64,000 nucleotides of DNA from Natronosalvus caseinilyticus (GTDB lineage: Archaea; Halobacteriota; Halobacteria; Halobacteriales; Natrialbaceae): assembly GCF_017357105.1 (NCBI RefSeq), contig NZ_CP071596.1:3534001-3598000 (forward strand). The letters are read 5' to 3'. The stretch's first letter is position 1. Each line of letters starts with the position of its first letter. Under the pieces are notes generated by a model. It worked only from the letters and a program-made list of their open reading frames with translations, searched no databases and was not told the origin of the DNA. Below are positions 40,483-48,934 of the stretch, in pieces. A program made the translations under genes and the position numbers.

Positions 40483-41714
40483 GTGGAAGCGGACTCGACG
40501 CGAAAAACGAGGGGGCGGAGACGATCTCCGAACACGAACTCGCCGTCGGCGCCGACGCGTTCGTCGACCGCGGCGCCGGCCTCGAGGTCGCCGTCGTCGG
40601 CGCCGGTGCCGTGGGCGCGACGGCCGCCTACGACCTCGCTCGCGAGGGCGCCGACGTCACGCTCTACGAGAAGGGGCAGGTCGCGGGCGGCTCGAGCGGC
40701 CGCGCCGCCGGCGTCTGTTACAACGCGTTTGCCGACGACCTCGACGCCGAAATCGGCGCGGCAGCGATCGAGCGCTTCCGATCGCTCTCGAGCGACGACA
40801 CCTTCCCCTTCGTGGAGTGTCCGTACGTCTGGCTCGCCCGCGAGGGCGACGAGCGGCGAGCGGCACACATCCGGGAGGGGATCGAGGCGATGCAGTCTCG
40901 AGGGGTGGTGGCCCTCGAGGTCGACGCCGACGAACTCGCCGAGCGGTTCCCGCACCTGCGAACCGACGACGTCGCCGTCGCCGGCATCGCCGGGGCCGCG
41001 GGCTACACCGACCCGGCGCGGTACACGGCCTGCCTCGCCGCCGCGGCCAGCGGCGCGGGCGCGACCGTCGAGACGGACGCCCCGGTCGAGGTTCGCGTCG
41101 ATCCGCCGCGCGTGGTTCGCGAGGGGACGGAGCGAGAACGAGAGTTCGACGCCGTCCTCGTCGCCGCCGGCGGACATACGAAGGCCGTCCTCGAAGCGGC
41201 GGGACTCCCCATCGCGATGAAACCCTATCGCGTCCAGGCGATGACGGCGACCGGGGACCTCCCAGAGCCGATGTGTTACGACGCGACGGACGGCTTCTAC
41301 GCCCGACCGCATCCGGACGGCCTGCTCGCGGGCAACGGCACCGAGGAACGCGAGATCGATCCTGACGACTACGAGCGAGGAGCGAACCCCGGATTCGCCG
41401 ACGAACTGTGCGAGCGCGTCGCCCACCGGTTCCCCGAGGCCGAACTGGGTGAGGCGGAGATCACCCGCGCCTGGGCCGGCGTCTGCACCGCGACGCCCGA
41501 CGGGGACCCGCTCGTGGGCGAACGCCACGACGGCCTGTACGTGGCGACGGGGTTCCAGGGTCACGGCTTCATGCGCGCGCCGGCCATCGGCGCCAGAATC
41601 GCGGACGAGATCCTCGGTGGTGAGGGCATTCCGGCGTTCGACCCCACTCGGTTTACGGGAACCGAATCCTTCGACGTCGTCGAGGGAATGGCTATCGAGG
41701 ACGAGCCACGGTAG
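40479..41714 (+). CDS. FAD-dependent oxidoreductase (DAO family)
   Basis: The 411-residue protein has the Rossmann FAD motif VAVVGAGAVGATAAYDLARE at about 35-55, then EKGQVAGGSSGRAAGVCYN. The C-terminal motif AGVCTATPDGDPLVGERHDG and GLYVATGFQGHGFMRAPAIG is the usual DAO/glycine-oxidase end. It probably oxidises an amine or amino acid (sarcosine/glycine-type). Coupled to the creatininase-like gene (4-bp overlap), it could act on creatinine-, N-methyl- or hydantoin-derived products (inference). The first 30 residues form a polar extension. Confidence 0.87.
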   Translation: MSGSGLDAKNEGAETISEHELAVGADAFVDRGAGLEVAVVGAGAVGATAAYDLAREGADVTLYEKGQVAGGSSGRAAGVCYNAFADDLDAEIGAAAIERFRSLSSDDTFPFVECPYVWLAREGDERRAAHIREGIEAMQSRGVVALEVDADELAERFPHLRTDDVAVAGIAGAAGYTDPARYTACLAAAASGAGATVETDAPVEVRVDPPRVVREGTEREREFDAVLVAAGGHTKAVLEAAGLPIAMKPYRVQAMTATGDLPEPMCYDATDGFYARPHPDGLLAGNGTEEREIDPDDYERGANPGFADELCERVAHRFPEAELGEAEITRAWAGVCTATPDGDPLVGERHDGLYVATGFQGHGFMRAPAIGARIADEILGGEGIPAFDPTRFTGTESFDVVEGMAIEDEPR

Positions 41715-41854
41715 CGGGTGTCCGGCCACGCACTCCGTTCGGGATTCGGACTCGAGGGCGGGCGGTTGGCGTCGCTCGAGACTCGATACCGATCGATTGT
41801 GCCGGAAAGAGACATTCGAGACCGAAAGCGAGAAAACGACCGCTGACAGCCCGG

Positions 41855-42358
41855 TTAATCGTCGACGACGACCTGCTCGGCGCCCGGCTTGAGATCCGAC
41901 GGCGCCATGGCGTCGGGATTCCCCTCGAGAGCGTCGTCTTCGGCGGCCGCCGGGGCTTCCTCGGCCCCGTCGCTATCGATAGAGCCCTCCTTCGGAATCG
42001 TGATCTGCAGGGTTCCGACGTCGGTGAGCGTCGCGGTGCCGGCGTCGGGATTGACGAGCGCGTCGTCGGGCAGGGTCGTTTTGCCGTCGAGGGTCATCCC
42101 GCGACCGGGAAAGCGCATCTCGAAGCCGTCGTGATACGCTCGATAGCGCTCGACTCGTACCTTGACGGTGCCGTCGATGTACCGGACCTGCAGGTCTCCG
42201 GGTTCGGCGCCGGCGGCATCGAAGACGACGAGATACGACTCCTCGCTCTCGAGGACGTCGACGGGTAGCGAACGGTGCTCCTGAACGTGGCTGCGTGCGC
42301 GACCGACCTGTCGGTAAAGCGTGTCGCCGACGGTTTCGCGCAGCGATCTGAGACTCAC
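41855..42358 (-). CDS. Hsp20/alpha-crystallin family chaperone
   Basis: The 167-residue protein uses a GTG start behind an AGGTGA Shine-Dalgarno. The alpha-crystallin domain covers about 30-122: LPVDVLESEESYLVVFDAAG, DLQVRYIDGTVKVRVERYRA, FPGRGMTLDGKTTLPDDALV, and TLTDVGTLQITIPKEG. The IxI-like motif ends the domain and is followed by an acidic tail. Small heat-shock proteins bind unfolded proteins and form oligomers. Heat control is not visible in the sequence. Between 42359 and 42517 lie TATA-like elements. Confidence 0.85.
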   Translation of the reverse strand: MSLRSLRETVGDTLYRQVGRARSHVQEHRSLPVDVLESEESYLVVFDAAGAEPGDLQVRYIDGTVKVRVERYRAYHDGFEMRFPGRGMTLDGKTTLPDDALVNPDAGTATLTDVGTLQITIPKEGSIDSDGAEEAPAAAEDDALEGNPDAMAPSDLKPGAEQVVVDD

Positions 42359-42517
42359 TTGTTGTCACCTCGCGGGGAGTGGGACGGGCGGCCTGTACTG
42401 GTGGGAGGGCTCCCCTGTATACCGATACCACGTCCACCTTGTTATTCTTTTTGGATCTTCTAAATAAACGTCAGACGCTGTTCGACGCGTTGACGTGACC
42501 AGCGACTCCGAGAGGAA

Positions 42518-42676
42518 TTATACTTCGATCTCCTCGAGACACTCGGTCCCCCCGCAGACCGGACACGAGAGGTCGCTCACGCCGTGGTCCTCCGGGACGT
42601 CGTAGGTGTAGTGGTTCTCGAACATGTCGAGGAAGCAGTCCTCGTCCGTGCACGCGATTTCCTTCGTCGGTGGCAT
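42518..42676 (-). CDS. 52-residue zinc-finger protein (DUF7559-like)
   Basis: The product begins MPPTKEIACTDEDCFLDMFE and has two Cys pairs, CTDEDC and CPVCGG, consistent with one zinc site, followed by ECLEEIEV. It fits a short haloarchaeal zinc-ribbon family (I recall DUF7559). Start chosen at 42676; a longer frame to 42706 adds unconvincing residues. Function unknown; nucleic acid or protein binding is likely. Confidence 0.7.
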   Translation of the reverse strand: MPPTKEIACTDEDCFLDMFENHYTYDVPEDHGVSDLSCPVCGGTECLEEIEV

Positions 42677-42832
42677 ACGCCAGGGTAGCGCGGGCAGCGG
42701 TATCAAAGCACGGTTCGCGGCACCGGAGGCGGTCGGGAGCCATCGCCGTCGTAGTGGGACACCTACGATGGTCGAGACGAACGCGACTCACGGACAGTCA
42801 CGGTTTTACGCCTCGGGGCGCTACCTCGAGCC

Positions 42833-44563
42833 ATGACCGACCCCGAAACGCTCGCGGTGACCGTCGTCGACGGCTACGTCGACGAACCGGCTCACTTCGG
42901 GGTCCCGCCGTACGTGTCGACGTACCCGCGCTACACGGCCGGGGCGCTCGTCGACGCCGGCGTTCCGCCCGAGCGAATCACCTACCACACGATCGACGGC
43001 CTGCGCGAGGTTCCCGACCGCTGGCGGGACGTCGACGAGGCCGACCTGTTGATCTACCTCGGCGGGATGACCGTCCCCGGCAAGTACGTCGGCGGAACGC
43101 CCGCCGAACCCGGCGAGGTCCGGAAACTGGCCTGGACGGCCGGCGGCACGAGCCTGATGGGTGGCCCCGTCAAGTTCGGCGTCGGCGACGCCAACGAGGG
43201 GGCGACCGAGACCGAGCGCCAGGACCTGGACTTCGACTTCGTCGCGAAGGGGGACGTCGAGGCCGCCGTCTACGACCTCCTCGAGAGCGGTCTCGAGGGC
43301 TTCAACAACCGGATGCGCGACGTCCCCGAAGCCACGCGGTGGGCCCGGAAAGGTGCGTTCATCGTCGAACAGCACCCGAACCATCCCGACTACCTCATCT
43401 GCGAACTCGAGACTTCACGTGGCTGTGCCTACCGGTGTTCGTTCTGCACGGAGCCGCTGTACGGCAACCCCTCGTTCCGGCCGCCCGAATCCGTGATCGA
43501 CGAGGTCGACGCGCTCTCCGACTACGGCGTGAAACACTTCCGCCTCGGCCGCCAGGCCGACATCCTCGCTTACGGCGGCGACGGGGAGGCCCCGAACCCC
43601 GACGCCCTCCGGGAGCTCTACGGCGGGATTCGGGAAGTGGCCCCCGACCTCGAGACGCTCCACCTCGACAACATGAATCCGGTCACCATCGCGAACTGGC
43701 CCGAGGCCTCGCGGGAGGGAATCCGGATCATCGCCGAGCACAACACGCCCGGCGACACGGCCGCGTTCGGCCTCGAGTCCGCGGACCCGGTGGTCCAGGA
43801 GGCGAACAACCTCAACGTCACTGCCGAGGAGTGTCTCGAAGCGGTTCGCGTCGTCAACGAGGAAGGCGGCTGGCGACCCGGCGAGCAACCGGGGAGCGGT
43901 CCCTCGCTGCCGGCCGACCTCGAGGAGGAGCCGCCACGCCTCCCGAAACTCCTCCCCGGCATCAACCTGCTCCACGGCCTGCTCGAGGAACGCGAGGAGA
44001 CCTACGACCACAACCTCGAGTTCCTCAGGCGGGTCTACGACGAGGGGCTAGTGCTCCGGCGAGTGAACATCAGGCAGGTGATGGCCTTCGACGGTACCGA
44101 GATGTCCGACACCGGGGCCTCCATCGCCAGAGAGCACAAGAAGCTGTTCAAGCGGTACAAGCGCGAGGTCCGCGAGACCGTCGACAACCCGATGCTCGAG
44201 CGCGTCGCACCGGCCGGTACCGTGCTATCGGACGTCCACCTCGAGTACCACCAGGACGGCCACACGTTCGGCCGCCAGCTGGGGACCTATCCCCTGCTGG
44301 TCGGGATTCCCGGCGAACGCCCGCTCGGGTCGACGATCGACGTGGCCGTCGTCGATCACGGCTACCGATCCGTCACGGGCGTCCCGTACCCGCTCGACCT
44401 CAACGCGGCGTCGATGGACGAATTGACGGCGATCCCCGGCGTCGGCGACCGCACCGCGGGTGACATCATCGTCGACCGACCCCACGAATCGATGCCCGAC
44501 CTCGAGTCGACGGTCGACGTCTCGGTGTTCGCGACGCTCTCTCAGCCCTCCGCGCTGGACTGA
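42833..44563 (+). CDS. Radical SAM protein with C-terminal helix-hairpin-helix
   Basis: The 576-residue protein has an N-terminal B12-binding-like Rossmann region (about 1-180; YTAGALVDAGVPPERITYHT), the radical SAM cluster motif SRGCAYRCSFCTEP (CxxxCxxC, about residues 201-208), and the barrel (FRLGRQADILAYGGDGEAPN, ETLHLDNMNPVTIANWPEA). The region about 440-510 has TRAM-like strands. The C-terminus (about 525-555) is a helix-hairpin-helix: LNAASMDELTAIPGVGDRTAG. This layout matches a haloarchaeal/archaeal group that is probably nucleic-acid-modifying (inference). Substrate unknown. A TRAM protein gene follows. Confidence 0.85.
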   Translation: MTDPETLAVTVVDGYVDEPAHFGVPPYVSTYPRYTAGALVDAGVPPERITYHTIDGLREVPDRWRDVDEADLLIYLGGMTVPGKYVGGTPAEPGEVRKLAWTAGGTSLMGGPVKFGVGDANEGATETERQDLDFDFVAKGDVEAAVYDLLESGLEGFNNRMRDVPEATRWARKGAFIVEQHPNHPDYLICELETSRGCAYRCSFCTEPLYGNPSFRPPESVIDEVDALSDYGVKHFRLGRQADILAYGGDGEAPNPDALRELYGGIREVAPDLETLHLDNMNPVTIANWPEASREGIRIIAEHNTPGDTAAFGLESADPVVQEANNLNVTAEECLEAVRVVNEEGGWRPGEQPGSGPSLPADLEEEPPRLPKLLPGINLLHGLLEEREETYDHNLEFLRRVYDEGLVLRRVNIRQVMAFDGTEMSDTGASIAREHKKLFKRYKREVRETVDNPMLERVAPAGTVLSDVHLEYHQDGHTFGRQLGTYPLLVGIPGERPLGSTIDVAVVDHGYRSVTGVPYPLDLNAASMDELTAIPGVGDRTAGDIIVDRPHESMPDLESTVDVSVFATLSQPSALD

Positions 44564-44645
44564 CGGCCAGCCCGAATCGGGAGCATTTCGGGCCGATCGA
44601 GTCCGTAATTGGGCGATATCGGTCGGTAGTACTATTACACATGCG

Positions 44646-45152
44646 ATGCAGACTGAAATCGAGGGTCTACCTGTGGAAATATCTGAAAAACTCCTGTGTC
44701 TGTTTAGCACAGAAGTGTCGGAAGAGGACGACCGTTACGTCATCGAAATACCGCGTCAGGAGATCGATACGGGGGACGTCGAACCCGGGGAGGTGCTCCG
44801 CGTCGCGCTCATCTCGCGTGAACGCGCGGCCTCGAGCGTCGACACCGACGCTGGAACCGCGAGTGCCAGCGGGACCGGAACCGGAACCGGAACCGGGACC
44901 GGCGCCGACGGCTCGGGGACGGCGTCGTCACGGACGACCTCGCCATCGGAACCGCAGCCGCCGGTCGACGTCGGCGAAACCCGCTACGTCGAGATCGAAG
45001 ACATCGGCAAGCAGGGCGACGGGATCGCTCGCGTCGAACGCGGGTACGTCATCATCGTCCCCGGTGCAGACGTTGGTGACCGCGTGAAGATAGAGGTCAG
45101 CGAGGTCAAGTCGAATTTCGCCGTCGGCGAGATTATCGAGGAGACGTTCTGA
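44646..45152 (+). CDS. TRAM-domain protein
   Basis: The 168-residue protein (ATG 44646, MQTEIEGLPVEISEKLLCLF) ends in a TRAM domain (about 108-168): RYVEIEDIGKQGDGIARVER, GYVIIVPGADVGDRVKIEVS, FAVGEIIEE. TRAM domains bind RNA; stand-alone ones act as RNA chaperones in archaea. A Gly-Thr-repeat linker (GTGTGTGTGTG-like, 70-100) joins it to the N-terminal domain. It is the natural partner of the radical SAM protein upstream, though the 80-bp gap could hold its own promoter (GTACTATTAC). Confidence 0.8.
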   Translation: MQTEIEGLPVEISEKLLCLFSTEVSEEDDRYVIEIPRQEIDTGDVEPGEVLRVALISRERAASSVDTDAGTASASGTGTGTGTGTGADGSGTASSRTTSPSEPQPPVDVGETRYVEIEDIGKQGDGIARVERGYVIIVPGADVGDRVKIEVSEVKSNFAVGEIIEETF

Positions 45153-45192
45153 CCGTTTTTCTCGAGATCACGTCCCCGATCTAGGTTCTGGT

Positions 45193-45276
45193 CGGCTACT
45201 AGCTATTGCCTACCAGCTGCCGGCTACCAGCTACCGGCTATCAGTTATCGGGTATCGGCTATCAGTTATCAGCGGC
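45193..45276. repeat. Degenerate CTAnCAGCTAnCGG tandem repeats
   Basis: Between the convergent TRAM and YkgJ genes there are repeated CGGCTACTAGCTATTGC, CTACCAGCTGC, CGGCTACCAGCTAC and CGGCTATCAGTTATCGGG units. The motif contains AGCT/CAGTTATC near-palindromes and varies by a few bases per unit. It could be a terminator region or a fossil array; no function is known. Confidence 0.5.
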
Positions 45277-45370
45277 AAATGTCGACTCACATTGGCGAGC
45301 GATTGCCGACGAACTGCTGTCAGCGGATCGCACCCGGAATTGAGCGACAACCGTCCCACCGCGGTTCCGG

Positions 45371-46084
45371 TTACTCGTCCTCGAGTCGGCTCCCGTCTGG
45401 CCGTTTCGCCCCCTCCGAATCGTGGACGACGACCGTCTCGTCGCCACCTGCGGCCGCGGGCGAGTAATTCTCGACAACCGCGATCGCTTCCTCGAGTTCG
45501 CGAACGGCCCGAGTTTTCAGCGCACGAGCAAGGTCTTCGGCCTCGCCCCTCGAAATATCGCGGCCGAGCCCCTCGCACTCGTGCGCACGGACGATCCCGG
45601 ACTCGTCGACGGCGTCGCCCATCGGCTGGCTGGTTCCCGCGAGTGCAACGCTGAACGGGTAGGTCCGGCAGATCAGCGGGCGATCCTCGTGGACGGTACA
45701 GGCGCCGACGCCGTCGTCTTCGGTGTAGAACGTGCAGTCCCCGCAGTCGTCGGTCTGGAGCGCCCACTCGAAGGTCTCGCCCTCGAGTCCGTCCGAGCCC
45801 TCGGTCAGGCCGTAGGGCATCGGTCGGGCGACGTCGCGCCAGTCGTAGCTGGTGTCCTCGCTCGAGGCGTCTTGGGATGCGTCGTTCGACTCACCGAGTT
45901 CGCGCACCTCGTCGGGAAACACCGTCGCGGTGTGCTCGTCCTCCCCGTGCCCTCGACAACACGCGCCACAGCGAGTGCACTCGAAGCCGATGGACTCGAT
46001 GGCCGTCGCCAGGTCGTCGACCGACAGCGCACGGGCGCGCTCGAGTTCGTCCTCGAGTGACGTCGAGGGTGATTCGCTGCTCAC
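45371..46084 (-). CDS. YkgJ-type Fe-S/zinc cysteine-cluster protein
   Basis: The 237-residue protein contains the signature FECTRCGACCRGHGE (near residue 34), DCGDCTFYTEDDGVGACTVH and RPLICRTYPFSVAL, i.e. the 8-Cys YkgJ (UPF0153) cluster. These proteins are thought to bind Fe-S or zinc; the physiological role is unclear. The first 25 residues are helical (LEDELERARALSVDDLATAI); the tail is acidic. Convergent with the TRAM gene across the repeat region. Confidence 0.85.
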   Translation of the reverse strand: MSSESPSTSLEDELERARALSVDDLATAIESIGFECTRCGACCRGHGEDEHTATVFPDEVRELGESNDASQDASSEDTSYDWRDVARPMPYGLTEGSDGLEGETFEWALQTDDCGDCTFYTEDDGVGACTVHEDRPLICRTYPFSVALAGTSQPMGDAVDESGIVRAHECEGLGRDISRGEAEDLARALKTRAVRELEEAIAVVENYSPAAAGGDETVVVHDSEGAKRPDGSRLEDE

Positions 46085-46120
46085 GGATACGTGTCGTCGG
46101 TGGCGACAGCGGGGGATAAG

Positions 46121-46951
46121 TCACTCGTCACGGGCGCGCCTGCTCCCTGCCCCTCCCTCTCTGGCTCTTCCTGTCACATCGGTCCGCGCGCCATCCCAGG
46201 TCACCGCCCCCTCGACGGCGAGTTTCTCGAGGTGAGCCTCGACCGTCGCGCCAGCAAGATCCCGGACGCCATCGAGCGGTTTGTCGTACGCCGCGTCGAG
46301 AATCGCGTCGATAGTCCGGGCACCCCCGTCGACGGCCGCGAGGACGCGACGCTCGCGCTGCTTCCGGTGTTCGAGGAGGGCAGCAAGTCGTTCGCGTGGG
46401 TCCGCTACGGGCGGGCCGTGTCCCGGATAGAGTCGCGGAGGGCCTCGAGCGTAGAGCCGTCGAAGCGTACTCAGATACGCGCGCATGTCGCCCTCGGGGG
46501 CGCCGACGGCGACGCTTCCCTCGGTGACGGCGCAGTCGCCGACGAGCACCGCACCCGTTTTCCGCTCGACGAACGCGAGATGGTCCGGGGCGTGGCCGGG
46601 GGCGTCGAGAACCTGGAGGGAGCCGCCACCGACCTCGAGAACGTCCCCCGGGGAGAGGGTCGCGTCCGCTCGAACGCCCGTGGCGGCTTCGAATCGGAAG
46701 TCTCGACCGTAGCGCGCCCAGACCGTCGCCTCGAGCTCCGCGGCGTACGACGAGACGGCGCCGACGTGGTCGGGGTGGGTGTGGGTGACCACGACGTGGC
46801 CGACCCCGCGCTCGCGAACGATTCGGTCGAGGTCGGGCGTTCGACCGGCCGGATCGACGAGGATAGCCGGGTCCTCGCCGACGACGTAGGCGTTCGTGTG
46901 GCCGCCGGGTGCCCGCGTCGAGACCGGGATCGGGTGGCGCGTGATCGTCAT
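46121..46951 (-). CDS. MBL-fold metallo-hydrolase
   Basis: The 276-residue protein has the metallo-beta-lactamase motif HVVVTHTHPDHVGAVSSYAA (HxHxDH), APGHAPDHLAFVERKTGAVL, GDCAVTEGSVAVGAPEGDMRA and LYPGHGPPVADP, with a dinuclear-metal site. The C-terminal helical domain (LEHRKQRERRVLAAVDGGAR) is typical of the LACTB2-like group. Hydrolysis of a thioester or RNA-type substrate is the family possibility. It ends 36 bp from the YkgJ start. Confidence 0.87.
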   Translation of the reverse strand: MTITRHPIPVSTRAPGGHTNAYVVGEDPAILVDPAGRTPDLDRIVRERGVGHVVVTHTHPDHVGAVSSYAAELEATVWARYGRDFRFEAATGVRADATLSPGDVLEVGGGSLQVLDAPGHAPDHLAFVERKTGAVLVGDCAVTEGSVAVGAPEGDMRAYLSTLRRLYARGPPRLYPGHGPPVADPRERLAALLEHRKQRERRVLAAVDGGARTIDAILDAAYDKPLDGVRDLAGATVEAHLEKLAVEGAVTWDGARTDVTGRAREGGAGSRRARDE

Positions 46952-47058
46952 CGGGTCACGGTTGGGACTCGGAGATGCTGAAAATGGCGGTGTCGGCGAG
47001 CGACACCGGGAGTATGGCAGGGTGCAGTTCGCAGTCGGTACGTAAGTGGAGTTCGCGA

Positions 47059-47340
47059 TCAGTGCTGGAGGTAGTAGACCTGCTTGCGCGCGTCGCGGAA
47101 ACTGTACCGCGAGTCCACCAGGTCGACTTCCTCGAGGCGGTTGAGCGCGTACCGGACGGTCCGGTCGGGCAGGAGCGATTCCTCGGCGAGTTGTCCCTGC
47201 GAGAGCGGGGAATCGGATTCGAGAACCTTCGCGACGAGTTTCGCACTCGGTGGCAGATCGCGGAGGCGGTCGCGGTATTCGGCCTCGGAGAGAACCTCCT
47301 CGGCGGCTACGGCATGGTCGTCAGCGGTACTCATGCTCAT
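47059..47340 (-). CDS. Winged-helix/MarR-like transcription regulator
   Basis: The 93-residue protein (Met at 47340; the next Met at 47334 is a possible alternative) has a winged helix: AKLVAKVLESDSPLSQGQLAEESLLPDRTVRYALNRLEEV, then wing SRYSFRDARKQVYYL. It is likely a stand-alone DNA-binding regulator. The AT-rich divergent region (47341-47475) includes CCCTATATGGG on the coding strand and serves this gene and the PPOX gene. Confidence 0.8.
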   Translation of the reverse strand: MSMSTADDHAVAAEEVLSEAEYRDRLRDLPPSAKLVAKVLESDSPLSQGQLAEESLLPDRTVRYALNRLEEVDLVDSRYSFRDARKQVYYLQH

Positions 47341-47475
47341 ACCACACACGATCCGAGACGTACTGGTAAACCTTCCCTATATGGGGATACGAACAATTGA
47401 GATTATAATAGGTGTTTAAGGCACATACCTATCCGGCGCCCGAGGACCTTTTTCGCGGCGCCTCAAGACGAGCGT

Positions 47476-47880
47476 ATGGACTCTATCCCAGCGGGATTTG
47501 CGGACCTCTTCGAACGGAAAACTGTCGCTCACCTCGCGACCGTCATGCCGGACGGCACGCCGCAGGTGACGCCGGTCTGGATCGACCGTGACGAAGACGG
47601 GTACGTCCTCGTGAACACGGCCCGAAATCGCCAGAAAGAGCGAAACGTTCGCCAGAACGAGAAGGTCGGCGTCTCGATTCCCGATCCCGAGGATCCGTAC
47701 CGGTACCTCTCGATTCGCGGAGAAGTCGAGGAAGTCACGGCCGAGGGGGCAGTCGAGCACATCGACGAGTTGACCCGGCGGTACTTCGAGCGCGAGGAAT
47801 ACCCGCATCACGGCGAGGAAGCGGGTGAACGCGTTATTCTACGGATTCGACCCGATCGCGTGGTCGCGAACGGTGACTGA
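47476..47880 (+). CDS. PPOX-class F420/FMN-dependent oxidoreductase
   Basis: The 134-residue split-barrel protein begins MDSIPAGFADLFERKTVAHL and has the FMN/F420 motifs ATVMPDGTPQVTPVWIDRDE, NTARNRQKERNVRQNEKVGV and RYLSIRGEVEEVTAEGAVEH. It matches the TIGR03618/F420-dependent PPOX group. The cofactor cannot be told from sequence with certainty. Divergent from the winged-helix gene. Confidence 0.87.
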   Translation: MDSIPAGFADLFERKTVAHLATVMPDGTPQVTPVWIDRDEDGYVLVNTARNRQKERNVRQNEKVGVSIPDPEDPYRYLSIRGEVEEVTAEGAVEHIDELTRRYFEREEYPHHGEEAGERVILRIRPDRVVANGD

Positions 47881-47912
47881 CTCGAGACGCACTCGAGACA
47901 CCCACTGCGATT

Positions 47913-48050
47913 TCAGAACCGTCCTGGTTCCCGGTAGGTGCCGATCGCGCCGTGACAGTCGGGACAGTGGACGATCAGGAGGTCGCCGGTTTCGTGACGG
48001 ATGAGCGCCGAGGTCTCGACCGTTCGCTTGCAGTACGGGCAGGTGGGCAT
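47913..48050 (-). CDS. 45-residue zinc-ribbon protein
   Basis: Reverse-strand ATG at 48050 opens MPTCPYCKRTVETSALIRHE, then DLLIVHCPDCHGAIGTYREP and GRF before a stop at 47913. The two CxxC pairs (CPYC, CPDC) are 22 residues apart, exactly a single-zinc ribbon. Codon use and composition match the genome. It is divergent from the methyltransferase gene by about 90 bp. Confidence 0.72.
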   Translation of the reverse strand: MPTCPYCKRTVETSALIRHETGDLLIVHCPDCHGAIGTYREPGRF

Positions 48051-48107
48051 ACTATGCAGTACGGTACCACGGCACAAAACTCGTTCTGTCGAACCGACTC
48101 CAGTATC

Positions 48108-48117
48108 GTTTTATCCT
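48108..48117 (+). promoter_or_regulatory. TATA-like element before methyltransferase
   Basis: CGTTTTATCC lies about 28 bp upstream of the GTG at 48142. This spacing supports the GTG as the true, leaderless start rather than upstream codons. Pattern-based call. Confidence 0.45.
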
Positions 48118-48141
48118 CCGGCCCGTGTAGGTTCGCTCAGT

Positions 48142-48846
48142 GTGAAAGGACAGGAATGGTACCAGGCCGACGACGTCGCCCAGGAGTACGACGAGAAACG
48201 ATTCTCCCGCGGCGGGCAGCTAATCGACCGCCGGGAGAAAGCCGCGGTCCTCGACGCGCTCGGTCCGCTCGAGGATCAGGACGTACTCGAAATCGCCTGT
48301 GGTACCGGGCGATTCACGGTGATGCTGGCCCAGGAAGGGGCAAACGTCGTCGGGCTCGACATCTCCGCAGCGATGTTACAGCAGGGACGCCGAAAAGCGA
48401 AAGCCGCCGGCGTCTCGGGAACGCTCGAGTTTCTCCGCGGTGACGCGGGCCGGCTACCGTTCCCGGACGACCACTTCGATACCGTCGTCGCGATGCGCTT
48501 TTTCCACCTCGCGGACGACCCGGCGGCGTTCTTGAGCGAGATGAAACGCGTCTCCCGCGAACGAATCGTCTTCGACACGTTCAACCGATTCAGCACGCGA
48601 AGCGTCTACAACTGGGCGCTACCGATGGGATCGCGGCTGTACTCGAAGAGCGAAGTGAGCATCTTGCTGGCGAAAAACGGTCTCGAACTGGTCGACGTCG
48701 AGGACGACTTCCTCGTCCCCTACGGACTCTATCGCGCGATCCCGAATGCGTTCGCGTCACCGATCCGAGCGATCGACCGGGCAGTCGGTCGACTCCCGCT
48801 GAGCGACCACCTGATGTCGGTCTCGTACTGGAACGTCAGGCTCTGA
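48142..48846 (+). CDS. Class I SAM-dependent methyltransferase
   Basis: The 234-residue protein is started at a GTG (MKGQEWYQADDVAQEYDEKR). Motif I is VLEIACGTGRFTVMLAQEGA, post-I GLDISAAMLQQGR, and motif II/III LPFPDDHFDTVVAMRFFHLA, so it binds S-adenosylmethionine. The C-terminal half (LYSKSEVSILLAKNGLELVD) fits UbiE-like or glycosyl/quinone-type methyltransferases. Substrate unknown; the neighbouring glycosyltransferase (48935) suggests cell-surface modification, but this is only proximity. Confidence 0.87.
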   Translation: MKGQEWYQADDVAQEYDEKRFSRGGQLIDRREKAAVLDALGPLEDQDVLEIACGTGRFTVMLAQEGANVVGLDISAAMLQQGRRKAKAAGVSGTLEFLRGDAGRLPFPDDHFDTVVAMRFFHLADDPAAFLSEMKRVSRERIVFDTFNRFSTRSVYNWALPMGSRLYSKSEVSILLAKNGLELVDVEDDFLVPYGLYRAIPNAFASPIRAIDRAVGRLPLSDHLMSVSYWNVRL

Positions 48847-48900
48847 GACGGCGCTCTCGCGTCATGTCGGCAGAACTGACTGTATCAACGCGAACCCGGT

Positions 48901-48910
48901 CTATTTTTAG
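48901..48910 (+). promoter_or_regulatory. TATA-like element before glycosyltransferase
   Basis: CTATTTTTAG lies about 30 bp before the ATG at 48935, the expected spacing for a leaderless haloarchaeal promoter. Pattern-based call. Confidence 0.45.
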
Positions 48911-48934
48911 TATCGGTGTCGTTTACACGTTCGT

